In this document: positions 1 through 8,023 of the stretch, in pieces
Layout of the letters: each line of letters starts with the position of its first letter
Position numbering within the stretch: the first letter of the stretch is position 1
Assembly (NCBI GenBank): GCA_017935575.1
Contig: JAGBHI010000045.1
Location: forward strand, 1 to 32,979
Direction: 5' to 3'
Length of the DNA stretch: 32,979 nt
Source: Bacteroidales bacterium
GTDB lineage: Bacteria; Bacteroidota; Bacteroidia; Bacteroidales; G3-4614
The notes under the pieces: model-generated
Seen by the model: the letters and a program-made list of their open reading frames with translations, nothing else
The model's database searches: none
What the model was told of the DNA's origin: nothing
Translations under genes and position numbers: made by a program

Positions 1-1
1 C

Positions 2-274
2 TTCTGGGAACCAACAGCACCAGTACATATTGAGGCAGTATTTACAGGACAAAGCACAGGCGTTGCAACAGCCGAAGCAACAGAGACCTCAATCTATGCA
101 GTAGCAGGAGGCGTACAAGTAGAAGTAGCTGAAGCAACAGCAGTAGAGGTTTACTCAATAGCAGGAACAATTGTAGCAGAGAAAGTAATCACAGGCACAA
201 CAACAATAGCTCTTGAAAAAGGAGTTTACATTGTAAAAGCAGCTAACGAAGTTGTTAAGGTTATAGTTAAATAA
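2..274 (+). CDS. 3' end of a secreted protein with T9SS-like C-terminal module (partial)
   Basis: The reading frame is open from the left edge and ends at TAA 272-274, giving the last 90 residues of a larger protein. The tail reads as beta-strand blocks: SIYAVAGGVQVEV, then VEVYSIAGTIV, then GVYIVKAANEVVKVIVK. This strand / IAG turn / GVYIVK / KV-V-K pattern resembles T9SS type A sorting domains, although the usual N-P-x-x-G lead-in is missing. It is nearly identical to the end of the 542-5083 gene, also at DNA level, so the two are tandem paralogues. The part before the module lies outside the window, so the role of the whole protein cannot be told. The frame is certain; T9SS export is inference. 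Confidence 0.85.
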   Translation, partial: FWEPTAPVHIEAVFTGQSTGVATAEATETSIYAVAGGVQVEVAEATAVEVYSIAGTIVAEKVITGTTTIALEKGVYIVKAANEVVKVIVK

Positions 275-380
275 GTTGTTAGTTGTTAGTTGTCAACTTC
301 GTTGCCCCTTCGGGGTAGTTGTTAGACAAATAAAACAATAATCATTCAATAGGGAGAGGACTTCGGTTCTCTCCTTTTTT
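41..380 (+). repeat. Direct repeat, copy 1 (C-terminal module end plus 3' UTR and terminator)
   Basis: This segment and 4850-5183 are clearly homologous at DNA level: the last ~75 codons, stop codon, spacer and terminator. The offset is 4809 in the coding part and 4803 after the spacer. The coding part shows no net indel. In the 3' UTR this copy has one extra 7-base TTAGTTG-type unit. The two copies bracket the complete 542-5083 gene, which fits a past tandem duplication. Confidence 0.8.
353..380 (+). terminator. Intrinsic terminator with UUCG tetraloop
   Basis: Nine base pairs (353-361 with 366-374, one G-T pair) close on a cTTCGg tetraloop at 362-365 and are followed by six T (375-380). 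It lies 79 bases after the stop codon of the upstream partial gene. The same hairpin recurs at 5156-5183. Confidence 0.85.
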
Positions 381-478
381 ATTAGCTCAATTCTCTCAAT
401 TTTATTTGTTAACTAATAGCTGACAACTGATAGCTAAAAATAATAATCAAAAACCATTAATAATTAAATTAAATTGCT

Positions 479-486
479 TACATTTG
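479..486 (+). promoter_or_regulatory. Candidate Bacteroidetes -7 element
   Basis: TACATTTG fits TAnnTTTG, 56 bases before the ATG of the 542-5083 gene. I see no good TTTG -33 element about 20 bases upstream, so this rests on the -7 match alone. The leader after it is A-rich with no Shine-Dalgarno sequence. Confidence 0.35.
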
Positions 487-541
487 TGAACTATAGCAAA
501 AATGAAAAAACATTTAACCTAATATTAATCAATAAAAACTT

Positions 542-3500
542 ATGAGAAAACTGTTTCTATTTGTAGTAGCATTCTTGTTCATAGCAACAAGTGCTAATGC
601 TGAAAAGTTAGCCGGAACACTTTCTTCTAATCTAAGTCATTACACATTTGACGGAAATTGGGAGTTGTCTAATGCGGCTGATGGTGATTACACCACTAAG
701 TTTTGGTCTAATACCGATCAAGCGGCAGATGACCATATAACAATGACATTGTCGTCAGTGGCAAGTGTGGGAGAGATTAAACTATTCTTTGCAGACGGAG
801 ACAAACCTGCGGCAGCAGCGATTGAAGTTTCTGCTGATAACTCTGATTGGCAAAGTGTGGCAACCTTTACAGAGGGTGATATTGCAAGTGATAATACCTA
901 TACTTGTGATGCACTTGGAGCTTCAGCTCAATATGTGAGATTAAGATTTACACAAACTCAATCTTCTCGTTGGTTTCAACTATTTGAGTTTGAAGTATAT
1001 GAGGCACCTGTTACCGATCTTACTCCCAGAACAATTACAGTTTCAGTTGCAGATGCAACAATGGGAACTGCATATATCGGAACAGAAGGAACAACATCTG
1101 TAACTGATCAAACAGGAGCAGTTCAAATTACAGCAGTACCTGCAGCAGGATACAAATTTGAGAAATGGACTGTTGGAACAGAAGATGTTGCTACTACCGA
1201 AACTTATATTGATAAAACTGAAGGAAGCAAAGATTATGTAGCGAACTTCGTTGCAAAAGCAATATACGAAGTATCTGTATCAGTAAACGATGCTCTTATG
1301 GGTGCAGTAACAGCAACACAAACAGGTGATGTTTATGAGGGAGATGAGGTAACATTTACAGCAACACCTTCTGAAGGATATGAACTTGTAAATTGGACTG
1401 TAGGAGACGAAGAGGTTAGCGATGAACTTTCATTTACAACAACAATCAATGCAACAGCTGAATATAAAGCTAATTTTAGAAGAGTTCCTACAAAAGCATC
1501 TATTTCAGGAGTTACTGCAAGTTTCTCTCCATCAACTTGGTATCCTATTTCAAATGTTACTGATGGAAGTTATACTTCATATACATATTATTATGGTGCA
1601 CCAGAAGGAACAACAGTAACAGTAACTTTGGCTGAAGAGACAAATATTGGAGATGTTAAATTATATCTCTATAATGGCTATTCATATTATCACCCTGCAA
1701 AAGCAAAAGTTCAATTCTCAACAGATGGAGAGACTTGGAATGATGTAGAGGGTTGTAGTTTTACAAGTGCAGATATAGTATCTGATCCTGTATCAGGTAA
1801 AGGTTTAGTTACTTTAGATGCCAATGCTGTATCAGCAAAATATGTAAGATATTATGTTGAACAATTCCAAGGAAATTACTTCTATCTATATGAGTTTGAG
1901 GTGTATGAGGCACTTGTAGAAGTTGAACCAAGAGCAATAACTGTTGCCGTTAATGACGAAACAATGGGAACAGCCTATATTGTATCAGAGGGTATTACTT
2001 CTGTAGCTGATCAAACAGGGGCAGTTAATATAACTGCGGTTCCTAAAGATGGTTACGAGTTTGTTAATTGGACATTGAATGGCGAGGTTGTTTCAACAAA
2101 AGCTACATTCGTTGATCAAACAGCTGGAGATAAAGATTATGTTGCAAACTTTATTGCATTGGTAAAATACAATGTAAGTTTATCTGTAAATGACCCACTA
2201 ATGGGAACTGCAACTGCAAGTGAAACAGGTGAAATGTTCAAATATACAGAGGTAACATTTACAGCAACTCCTACTGATGGATATGAGTTTGTTAATTGGA
2301 CTATTGATGGCGAAGAGGTTAGCAGAGAGAATCCATACGTTGCATCAATTGAAGCAACTGCAGAATATGTTGCAAACTTCAGATTGGCTCCTGTTAAATT
2401 AGCTCTTATAGGTGCTGAATCATCAATGGCTCATTATTCTACTGCTACAGCAGATAAAATGATTGATGGAATATATGATACATATTTTGATACCTCTAAC
2501 CGACAAACTAATTATGAAGAGGTAACAGTAACAGTAACTCTTGCAGAGGAATCGTTTGTTGGAGATGTAAAAATAAACTTTATAGCAGGCTATCGTCCTA
2601 ATGCAGGTAAAATACAGGTTTCAACAGATGGTGAAACTTGGACTGATGTTGAAGGATCAGAATTTACATATGATGATGTAGAAGAATGCGGATCAACTTC
2701 ATACGGAACAATCTACAGAACAACTGTTGATGCAAAGGGTGCAATGGCAAAATATGTAAGAATGTATGTTACAGAGAAGGGAAATTCATATTTGACAATA
2801 TGTGAGTTTGAGGTATATGAAGCACCTGTTAATGTAGCAGCACGTACAATCAGCGTATCGGTTAATGATGATACAATGGGTACTGCTTATATCGCTATTG
2901 AGGGTATAACAGAGGTTACTAACCAAACTGCAGCTGTTAAAATGGTGGCAGTTCCTAACGGAATAGGTTATAAATTTATCAATTGGACACTTAATGGTGA
3001 AGAGGTTGCAACTTCAACCTCATTTGTTGACCGCACAGAGGGAGACAAAGCATACGTTGCAAACTTCATTGTTAAACCACAATTTGCAGTATCTGCAACT
3101 TCTATTGATGAAAACAAAGGTACAGTAGAGGCAACTCAAACAGGCGATGTATATGAGGGTGAGTCAGTAACATTCTCTGCAACAGCAGCAGATGGATACA
3201 AATTTGTTGCATGGAAATCAGGAGACGAAGTTGTAAGCGAGTTGTCAGTATATACAGTTACTGTAACAGAAGCAATTTCTCTTGTGGCAACATTTGAAAG
3301 AGATCCTGAATTAAATCGTTCAGCATGGACAGTATATGATGTATCTTCTGAGTATTCAGGACTTGACGGAGGTCAGTATGTGACAGGAGATAAAGCAATT
3401 GACGGAAAACTAACTACATATTGGCACACCGATTGGGATAACGCAGCAAACAAAACAATGCCTCAATGGATTGTATTTGACCTTGGCGCAGTAAAATCAT

Positions 3501-5083
3501 TTGATGCATTCAACTATGTATCTCGTTCAGAATCTCAATCAGCAAATGGAAACATCAACGGATATAAGATTTATGTAAGTGATGAAGCTCCATCAAAAGA
3601 TGCTTTGATATCTGAAATGACAGAGGTTCATTCAGGAACATTCACATATCCCGGACAAGAGCATAAAGTTACATTGGCAAATGCTACAAAAGGACGCTAT
3701 GTAATGTTGTATGTAACATCATCATACGGAGATGGAGGAACTAACATGTTCGCAAACTGTGCAGAGTTCTATCTATATTCAAGCTCATACGCTGTAACAG
3801 TATCTTCTTCTAATCCTGAATTAGGAACAGCATATATTGGAGAAGAGGGAGTAACCTCAGTAGGATGTTCAGTAGAAGGAACAGATGTAGTAACACTTAC
3901 AGCAGTACCCGCAACAGGTTACCGTTTCGTAAACTGGACCCTTGATGGTGTAGAGGTATCAACAGATGCAGTATATACTACAACAGCAGTAACAGAGGCT
4001 CGTAGTTATGTAGCAAACTTTGAGTTTGATCCTGTTGAACCACGTACAGTAAAAGTAGCATCAAACGACAAGACAAAAGGATACGCAGTATTTGTATCAC
4101 CAATGCCAGAGGGAACAGCAACAGATGTAACAACCGGAGATATTGTAACAGTTGAAGCAATTGCACAATCAAGCGATGACTTCTTTGTAAACTGGACAAT
4201 CAACGGTGTTGAGGTAGGAACAGAACCAACATTTGAGTATCTTGGAGCCGAAGCAGCAACAATTCAAGCAAACTTCATCTCTAAATACGTTGTAACAATT
4301 GATCAAGTAGAAGGCGGAACAATATCTGTTAAATCAGGTGAAACATATGTGGCATCAGGCGATAGAGTATTAGAAGGAAACTATATCAAGATGACTGTTA
4401 CAGAAAATAATCGTAGTGAACTTAAGAAACTGTTTGTAAACGGTGAAGATGTATTTATCCAATATAAATACAATCCTGACTATTGTGTTCAAGTAAATGG
4501 ACCAATGACTATTACAGCAGAATATGGCGATCCCATCTGTTACTTCACATACGAGTGTACAGGTAATGGTTGGATTGAGGCTTGGGAATCTGATACTTAT
4601 GATGAAGTAGCAGAAGAAGAAGGTACATTAGAGTTACCTGTATCACCTGCAGGAGAGCAATATGCATATGGCGATGCTATACCATTCTTAGGAACAGCAG
4701 CAATTTTTGTATGTCCTGGAGAGGGAGCAGAACTAATCTCTATAACAGTAAACGGAGAAGAGTTAGAGGTATCAGAAGAGAGTGATATTATCTATTACGG
4801 CGACTACTTCATTGATCCTGTAGAAGGCCCAATTCATGTAGTAGCAGAGTTTACAGGACCAACAACAGGCGTTGAGGACGCAGAGATATCAGAGTCTTCA
4901 ATCTATGCAGTAGCAGGAGGCGTACAAGTAGAGGTAACCGAAGCAACAACAGTAGAGGTTTATACAATAGCAGGAACATTGGTATCAGAGCAAGTAGTAT
5001 CAGAGCAAACTACAATAGCTCTTCAAAACGGTGTTTACATTGTAAAAGCAGCTAACGAAGTTGTTAAAGTTGTAGTTAAATAA
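542..5083 (+). CDS. Large secreted multidomain protein: F5/8C and InlB-B-like repeats, T9SS-like C-terminus
   Basis: This 1513-residue protein starts with a signal peptide (1-20, ending SANA). Units of one discoidin-like (F5/8 type C) domain followed by two InlB-B-like repeats are repeated. Discoidin-like parts lie near 21-155, 315-458, 615-763 and 920-1083; they carry motifs such as KYVRYYVE and end in FEVYEA. InlB-B-like repeats carry the signatures GYxFVNWT and YVANF. Residues ~1246-1513 form a C-terminal module shared with the 26808-31736 protein, ending in the sorting-like strands GVYIVKAANEVVKVVVK. Discoidin domains usually bind glycans, so surface adhesion or glycan binding is a reasonable inference. 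I see no enzymatic domain. The T9SS assignment is inferred from the tail. Confidence 0.9.
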   Translation: MRKLFLFVVAFLFIATSANAEKLAGTLSSNLSHYTFDGNWELSNAADGDYTTKFWSNTDQAADDHITMTLSSVASVGEIKLFFADGDKPAAAAIEVSADNSDWQSVATFTEGDIASDNTYTCDALGASAQYVRLRFTQTQSSRWFQLFEFEVYEAPVTDLTPRTITVSVADATMGTAYIGTEGTTSVTDQTGAVQITAVPAAGYKFEKWTVGTEDVATTETYIDKTEGSKDYVANFVAKAIYEVSVSVNDALMGAVTATQTGDVYEGDEVTFTATPSEGYELVNWTVGDEEVSDELSFTTTINATAEYKANFRRVPTKASISGVTASFSPSTWYPISNVTDGSYTSYTYYYGAPEGTTVTVTLAEETNIGDVKLYLYNGYSYYHPAKAKVQFSTDGETWNDVEGCSFTSADIVSDPVSGKGLVTLDANAVSAKYVRYYVEQFQGNYFYLYEFEVYEALVEVEPRAITVAVNDETMGTAYIVSEGITSVADQTGAVNITAVPKDGYEFVNWTLNGEVVSTKATFVDQTAGDKDYVANFIALVKYNVSLSVNDPLMGTATASETGEMFKYTEVTFTATPTDGYEFVNWTIDGEEVSRENPYVASIEATAEYVANFRLAPVKLALIGAESSMAHYSTATADKMIDGIYDTYFDTSNRQTNYEEVTVTVTLAEESFVGDVKINFIAGYRPNAGKIQVSTDGETWTDVEGSEFTYDDVEECGSTSYGTIYRTTVDAKGAMAKYVRMYVTEKGNSYLTICEFEVYEAPVNVAARTISVSVNDDTMGTAYIAIEGITEVTNQTAAVKMVAVPNGIGYKFINWTLNGEEVATSTSFVDRTEGDKAYVANFIVKPQFAVSATSIDENKGTVEATQTGDVYEGESVTFSATAADGYKFVAWKSGDEVVSELSVYTVTVTEAISLVATFERDPELNRSAWTVYDVSSEYSGLDGGQYVTGDKAIDGKLTTYWHTDWDNAANKTMPQWIVFDLGAVKSFDAFNYVSRSESQSANGNINGYKIYVSDEAPSKDALISEMTEVHSGTFTYPGQEHKVTLANATKGRYVMLYVTSSYGDGGTNMFANCAEFYLYSSSYAVTVSSSNPELGTAYIGEEGVTSVGCSVEGTDVVTLTAVPATGYRFVNWTLDGVEVSTDAVYTTTAVTEARSYVANFEFDPVEPRTVKVASNDKTKGYAVFVSPMPEGTATDVTTGDIVTVEAIAQSSDDFFVNWTINGVEVGTEPTFEYLGAEAATIQANFISKYVVTIDQVEGGTISVKSGETYVASGDRVLEGNYIKMTVTENNRSELKKLFVNGEDVFIQYKYNPDYCVQVNGPMTITAEYGDPICYFTYECTGNGWIEAWESDTYDEVAEEEGTLELPVSPAGEQYAYGDAIPFLGTAAIFVCPGEGAELISITVNGEELEVSEESDIIYYGDYFIDPVEGPIHVVAEFTGPTTGVEDAEISESSIYAVAGGVQVEVTEATTVEVYTIAGTLVSEQVVSEQTTIALQNGVYIVKAANEVVKVVVK

Positions 5084-5183
5084 GTTGTTAGTTGTCAACT
5101 TCGTTGCCCCTTAGGGGTAGTTGTTAGACAAATAAAACAATAATCATTCAATAGAGGAGAGGACTTCGGTTCTCTCCTTTTTT
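4850..5183 (+). repeat. Direct repeat, copy 2
   Basis: Second copy of the 41-380 repeat: end of the C-terminal module, stop codon, spacer with a GCCCC/GGGG mini-hairpin, and the UUCG terminator. An 11-base motif AGTTGTTAGTT at 5083-5093 recurs in inverted orientation (AACTAACAACT) at 5197-5207, so the 3' UTR is framed by short inverted repeats. Confidence 0.8.
5156..5183 (+). terminator. Intrinsic terminator with UUCG tetraloop (second copy)
   Basis: Nine base pairs (5156-5164 with 5169-5177) with loop TTCG 5165-5168, followed by T 5178-5183. It ends transcription of the 542-5083 gene ahead of murF. Confidence 0.85.
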
Positions 5184-5246
5184 ATTATTCAATAAAACTA
5201 ACAACTAATATTTTTTTTGTAAATTCGCATATTAAATAGATATAAA

Positions 5247-6539
5247 GTGAATATACAAGAGTTACATAAGATATTTCTATCTTATCCCATAGTAAGTACC
5301 GATACCAGAAAGATAGAGAAGAACTCAATCTTTTTTGCATTGAAAGGAGCAAATTTTGATGCAAATAAATTTGTAGTTGAGGCTCTCAATAAGGGGGTTG
5401 TATATGCCGTTGCTGATGATGAAGAACTTGCAAAACTTAACGACAATAGAATAATATTGGTGAAGAATGTTTTGCAGACACTACAAGCATTAGCAAGATA
5501 TCATCGCGATACGATTGATATCCCGGTATTGGCTATAACAGGAACAAACGGAAAGACCACAACAAAAGAACTTATAACTGTTGCCTTATCTCCCGCTCAT
5601 AATGTACTCTCAACAATAGGAAATCTTAACAATAGTATAGGTGTGCCACTAACTCTGTTACGTTTGAGAAGTGAACATACAATAGCCGTAATAGAGATGG
5701 GCGCGAGTCACCCCGGAGATATCAAAGAGTTGGTAAACGTTGCAAATCCAACATATGGTATAATAACAAATGTTGGTAGGGCTCATCTTCAAGGCTTTGG
5801 CTCATACGAAGGTGTGATATCAACCAAGTGTGAGTTGTATGATTATATTAATGCTAAGCAAGGAAAACTGTTTGTTCGTAACGAAGATGAAGTGTTGATG
5901 CAACGTTCAGAGGGAATTGATAGGGTATTATATGGAGCATCACCAATATTGAACATTAATGGAAAAATTATATCTGTATCTCCATTTTTAAAGGCAAAAA
6001 TTGAGTGTGCAGGAGTCTCTTACGACATAGATACGAACCTTATAGGTAAATACAATATTGATAATGTAGTAGCTGCTTCGGCAATAGCCTCTTATTTTGG
6101 AGTACCTATGCAGGAGATAGCAAAAGCCATATCGTCATATATGCCCTCTAATAGCCGTTCACAATTTATAAAAGGCGAACGTAACAATATAATTCTCGAT
6201 GCCTATAATGCCAATCCGTCAAGTATGAAAGTTGCCATAGAGAACTTCTCTGATGTTAAGGCTGATGAAAAAATGTTGATACTTGGAGATATGTTAGAAC
6301 TTGGCGAAGAGAGCGAAAGAGAACATTACGCTATAGTTAAACTGTTAGAACAGTTAAACTTTACAGATGTTATATTGGTTGGGAAGGAGTTTTATGGAGT
6401 TACGTCGCAATATAAAAAGTTCTATACTACAGCCGAGTTAATAGATTGTTTAAAGCATAGTAATATAAAAACAAAAACCATATTGATAAAAGGCTCTCGT
6501 GGAATAGCTCTTGAACAAGCAGTTGAGTATTTAAAATAA
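5247..6539 (+). CDS. murF: UDP-N-acetylmuramoyl-tripeptide--D-alanyl-D-alanine ligase
   Basis: MurF adds D-Ala-D-Ala to the UDP-MurNAc-tripeptide using ATP, the last cytoplasmic step in making the peptidoglycan monomer. The 430 residues are normal for the family. The N-terminal domain (STDTRKIEKNSIFFALKG) recognises the substrate. The Mur ligase P-loop GTNGKTTT lies at ~99-106, the EMGASHPGDI motif of the central domain follows, and DAYNANPSSM plus LGDMLELG mark the C-terminal domain. The start is a GTG at 5247, the first in-frame start giving the full N-terminal domain. The stop TAA overlaps the ATG of cca by one base, so the two are probably translationally coupled. Confidence 0.95.
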   Translation: MNIQELHKIFLSYPIVSTDTRKIEKNSIFFALKGANFDANKFVVEALNKGVVYAVADDEELAKLNDNRIILVKNVLQTLQALARYHRDTIDIPVLAITGTNGKTTTKELITVALSPAHNVLSTIGNLNNSIGVPLTLLRLRSEHTIAVIEMGASHPGDIKELVNVANPTYGIITNVGRAHLQGFGSYEGVISTKCELYDYINAKQGKLFVRNEDEVLMQRSEGIDRVLYGASPILNINGKIISVSPFLKAKIECAGVSYDIDTNLIGKYNIDNVVAASAIASYFGVPMQEIAKAISSYMPSNSRSQFIKGERNNIILDAYNANPSSMKVAIENFSDVKADEKMLILGDMLELGEESEREHYAIVKLLEQLNFTDVILVGKEFYGVTSQYKKFYTTAELIDCLKHSNIKTKTILIKGSRGIALEQAVEYLK

Positions 6540-7972
6540 TGGAGTTTGCAGATAAGATAAAAGAGAGAATAGATACACCTATATTCCGACAGCTGTCAGA
6601 GGTTGCCGAAGAGGTTGGTGTGCCTTGTTATGTGGTGGGTGGATATGTTAGAGATATAATACTTGATCGCCATTCAAAAGATATTGACGTTGTTGTGGTG
6701 GGGAGCGGAATTGTGGTAGCCGAACGTTATGCTAAAAAACTTGGTAAAGGCGCACATCTTTCTGTATTTCGCAATTTTGGTACAGCGCAGGTTAAGTATC
6801 GCGGAATGGAGGTAGAATTTGTAGGTGCACGAAAAGAGTCCTATTCTCATGACTCTCGTAAACCTTTTGTAGAGAACGGAACTCTTGAAGATGATCAAAA
6901 TCGCCGTGATTTTACTATAAACGATATTGCTGCAAGTTTAAATAAAGCAAATTTCGGAGATGTTTTAGACCCCTTTGGAGGTTTTGAAGATATAAAAACA
7001 AAAACGATAAGAACCCCATTAGATCCTGATATAACCTTTAGCGATGACCCTTTGCGAATGATGCGAGCAATACGTTTTGCAACGCAACTGCAATTTGATA
7101 TCGCTCCAGAAACATTTAGAGCAATAGCCCGAAATTGTAAAAGAATATCCATAATATCAGGAGAGCGTATAATTGATGAGATAAACAAAATAATGAAATC
7201 TCAGCAACCATCAATAGGTTTTAAATTATTAGATGAATCGGGGTTGTTGGAGTTGATAATGCCTGAACTATCAGCACTTAAAGGAGTGGATAATGTTGAA
7301 GGTAAAGGGCATAAAGATAATTTTTATCATACTCTTACAGTGCTTGATAATGTAGCTCTGCGAAGTGATAATTTATGGTTGCGTTGGGCGGCACTTATGC
7401 ACGATATAGGTAAGCCTGTAGTAAAACGTTACGACAAGAAAACAGGCTGGACTTTCCATAATCACAACTATATGGGAGCCAAGATGATACAGCGAATATT
7501 CCGAAACCTTAAACTTCCGTTGGGGGAGGAGATGAAGTATGTTCGTAAGTTGGTTGATTTACATATGCGACCAATAGTATTGGCTGAAGATATAGTAACA
7601 GATTCGGCAATAAGGCGATTGTTGTTTGATGCAGGCGTTGATATAGAGGATTTAATGTTGTTGTGCGAGGCAGATATAACATCGCGCAACCGCGAAAAAG
7701 TAGCTCGTTTCAAAGAGAATTTTGGTGTGGTTCGTCAAAAACTCAAAGAGATAGAGGAGAAGGACAGAATACGTGAATTCCAACCGCCTGTAAGTGGCGA
7801 AGAGATTATGGCTCTCTTTGGTTTACCACCCTCACGTCCTGTGGGAGATATAAAAGAGGCAATAAAAGAGGCAATACTTGATGGTATAATCCCAAATGAA
7901 TATGAGCCAGCATATAACTATATGTTAAAGGTTGCTGCCGATATGGGGTTAAAACCTGTAAATAATGGGTAG
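6539..7972 (+). CDS. cca: CCA tRNA nucleotidyltransferase with HD domain
   Basis: Class II nucleotidyltransferase of 477 residues that builds or repairs the 3' CCA of tRNA. The head domain shows GGYVRD (34-39) and the metal-binding D48-I-D50. RRDFTIN (122-128) and LRMMRAIRF (172-180) are the nucleotide-binding and tRNA-binding motifs of the family. A C-terminal HD phosphohydrolase domain has H288-D289 in LMHDIGKP, as in many Bacteroidota homologues annotated as HDIG-containing. A poly(A) polymerase activity cannot be excluded by sequence, but the tRNA enzyme is the usual call. The start ATG shares one base with the murF stop (TAATG). It converges on the C25 peptidase gene, 51 bases away. Confidence 0.92.
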   Translation: MEFADKIKERIDTPIFRQLSEVAEEVGVPCYVVGGYVRDIILDRHSKDIDVVVVGSGIVVAERYAKKLGKGAHLSVFRNFGTAQVKYRGMEVEFVGARKESYSHDSRKPFVENGTLEDDQNRRDFTINDIAASLNKANFGDVLDPFGGFEDIKTKTIRTPLDPDITFSDDPLRMMRAIRFATQLQFDIAPETFRAIARNCKRISIISGERIIDEINKIMKSQQPSIGFKLLDESGLLELIMPELSALKGVDNVEGKGHKDNFYHTLTVLDNVALRSDNLWLRWAALMHDIGKPVVKRYDKKTGWTFHNHNYMGAKMIQRIFRNLKLPLGEEMKYVRKLVDLHMRPIVLAEDIVTDSAIRRLLFDAGVDIEDLMLLCEADITSRNREKVARFKENFGVVRQKLKEIEEKDRIREFQPPVSGEEIMALFGLPPSRPVGDIKEAIKEAILDGIIPNEYEPAYNYMLKVAADMGLKPVNNG

Positions 7973-8023
7973 CTTTGTTGTTAATCAGTAACTTTAGTTG
8001 TCTCTACTAACAACTGAAGATAC

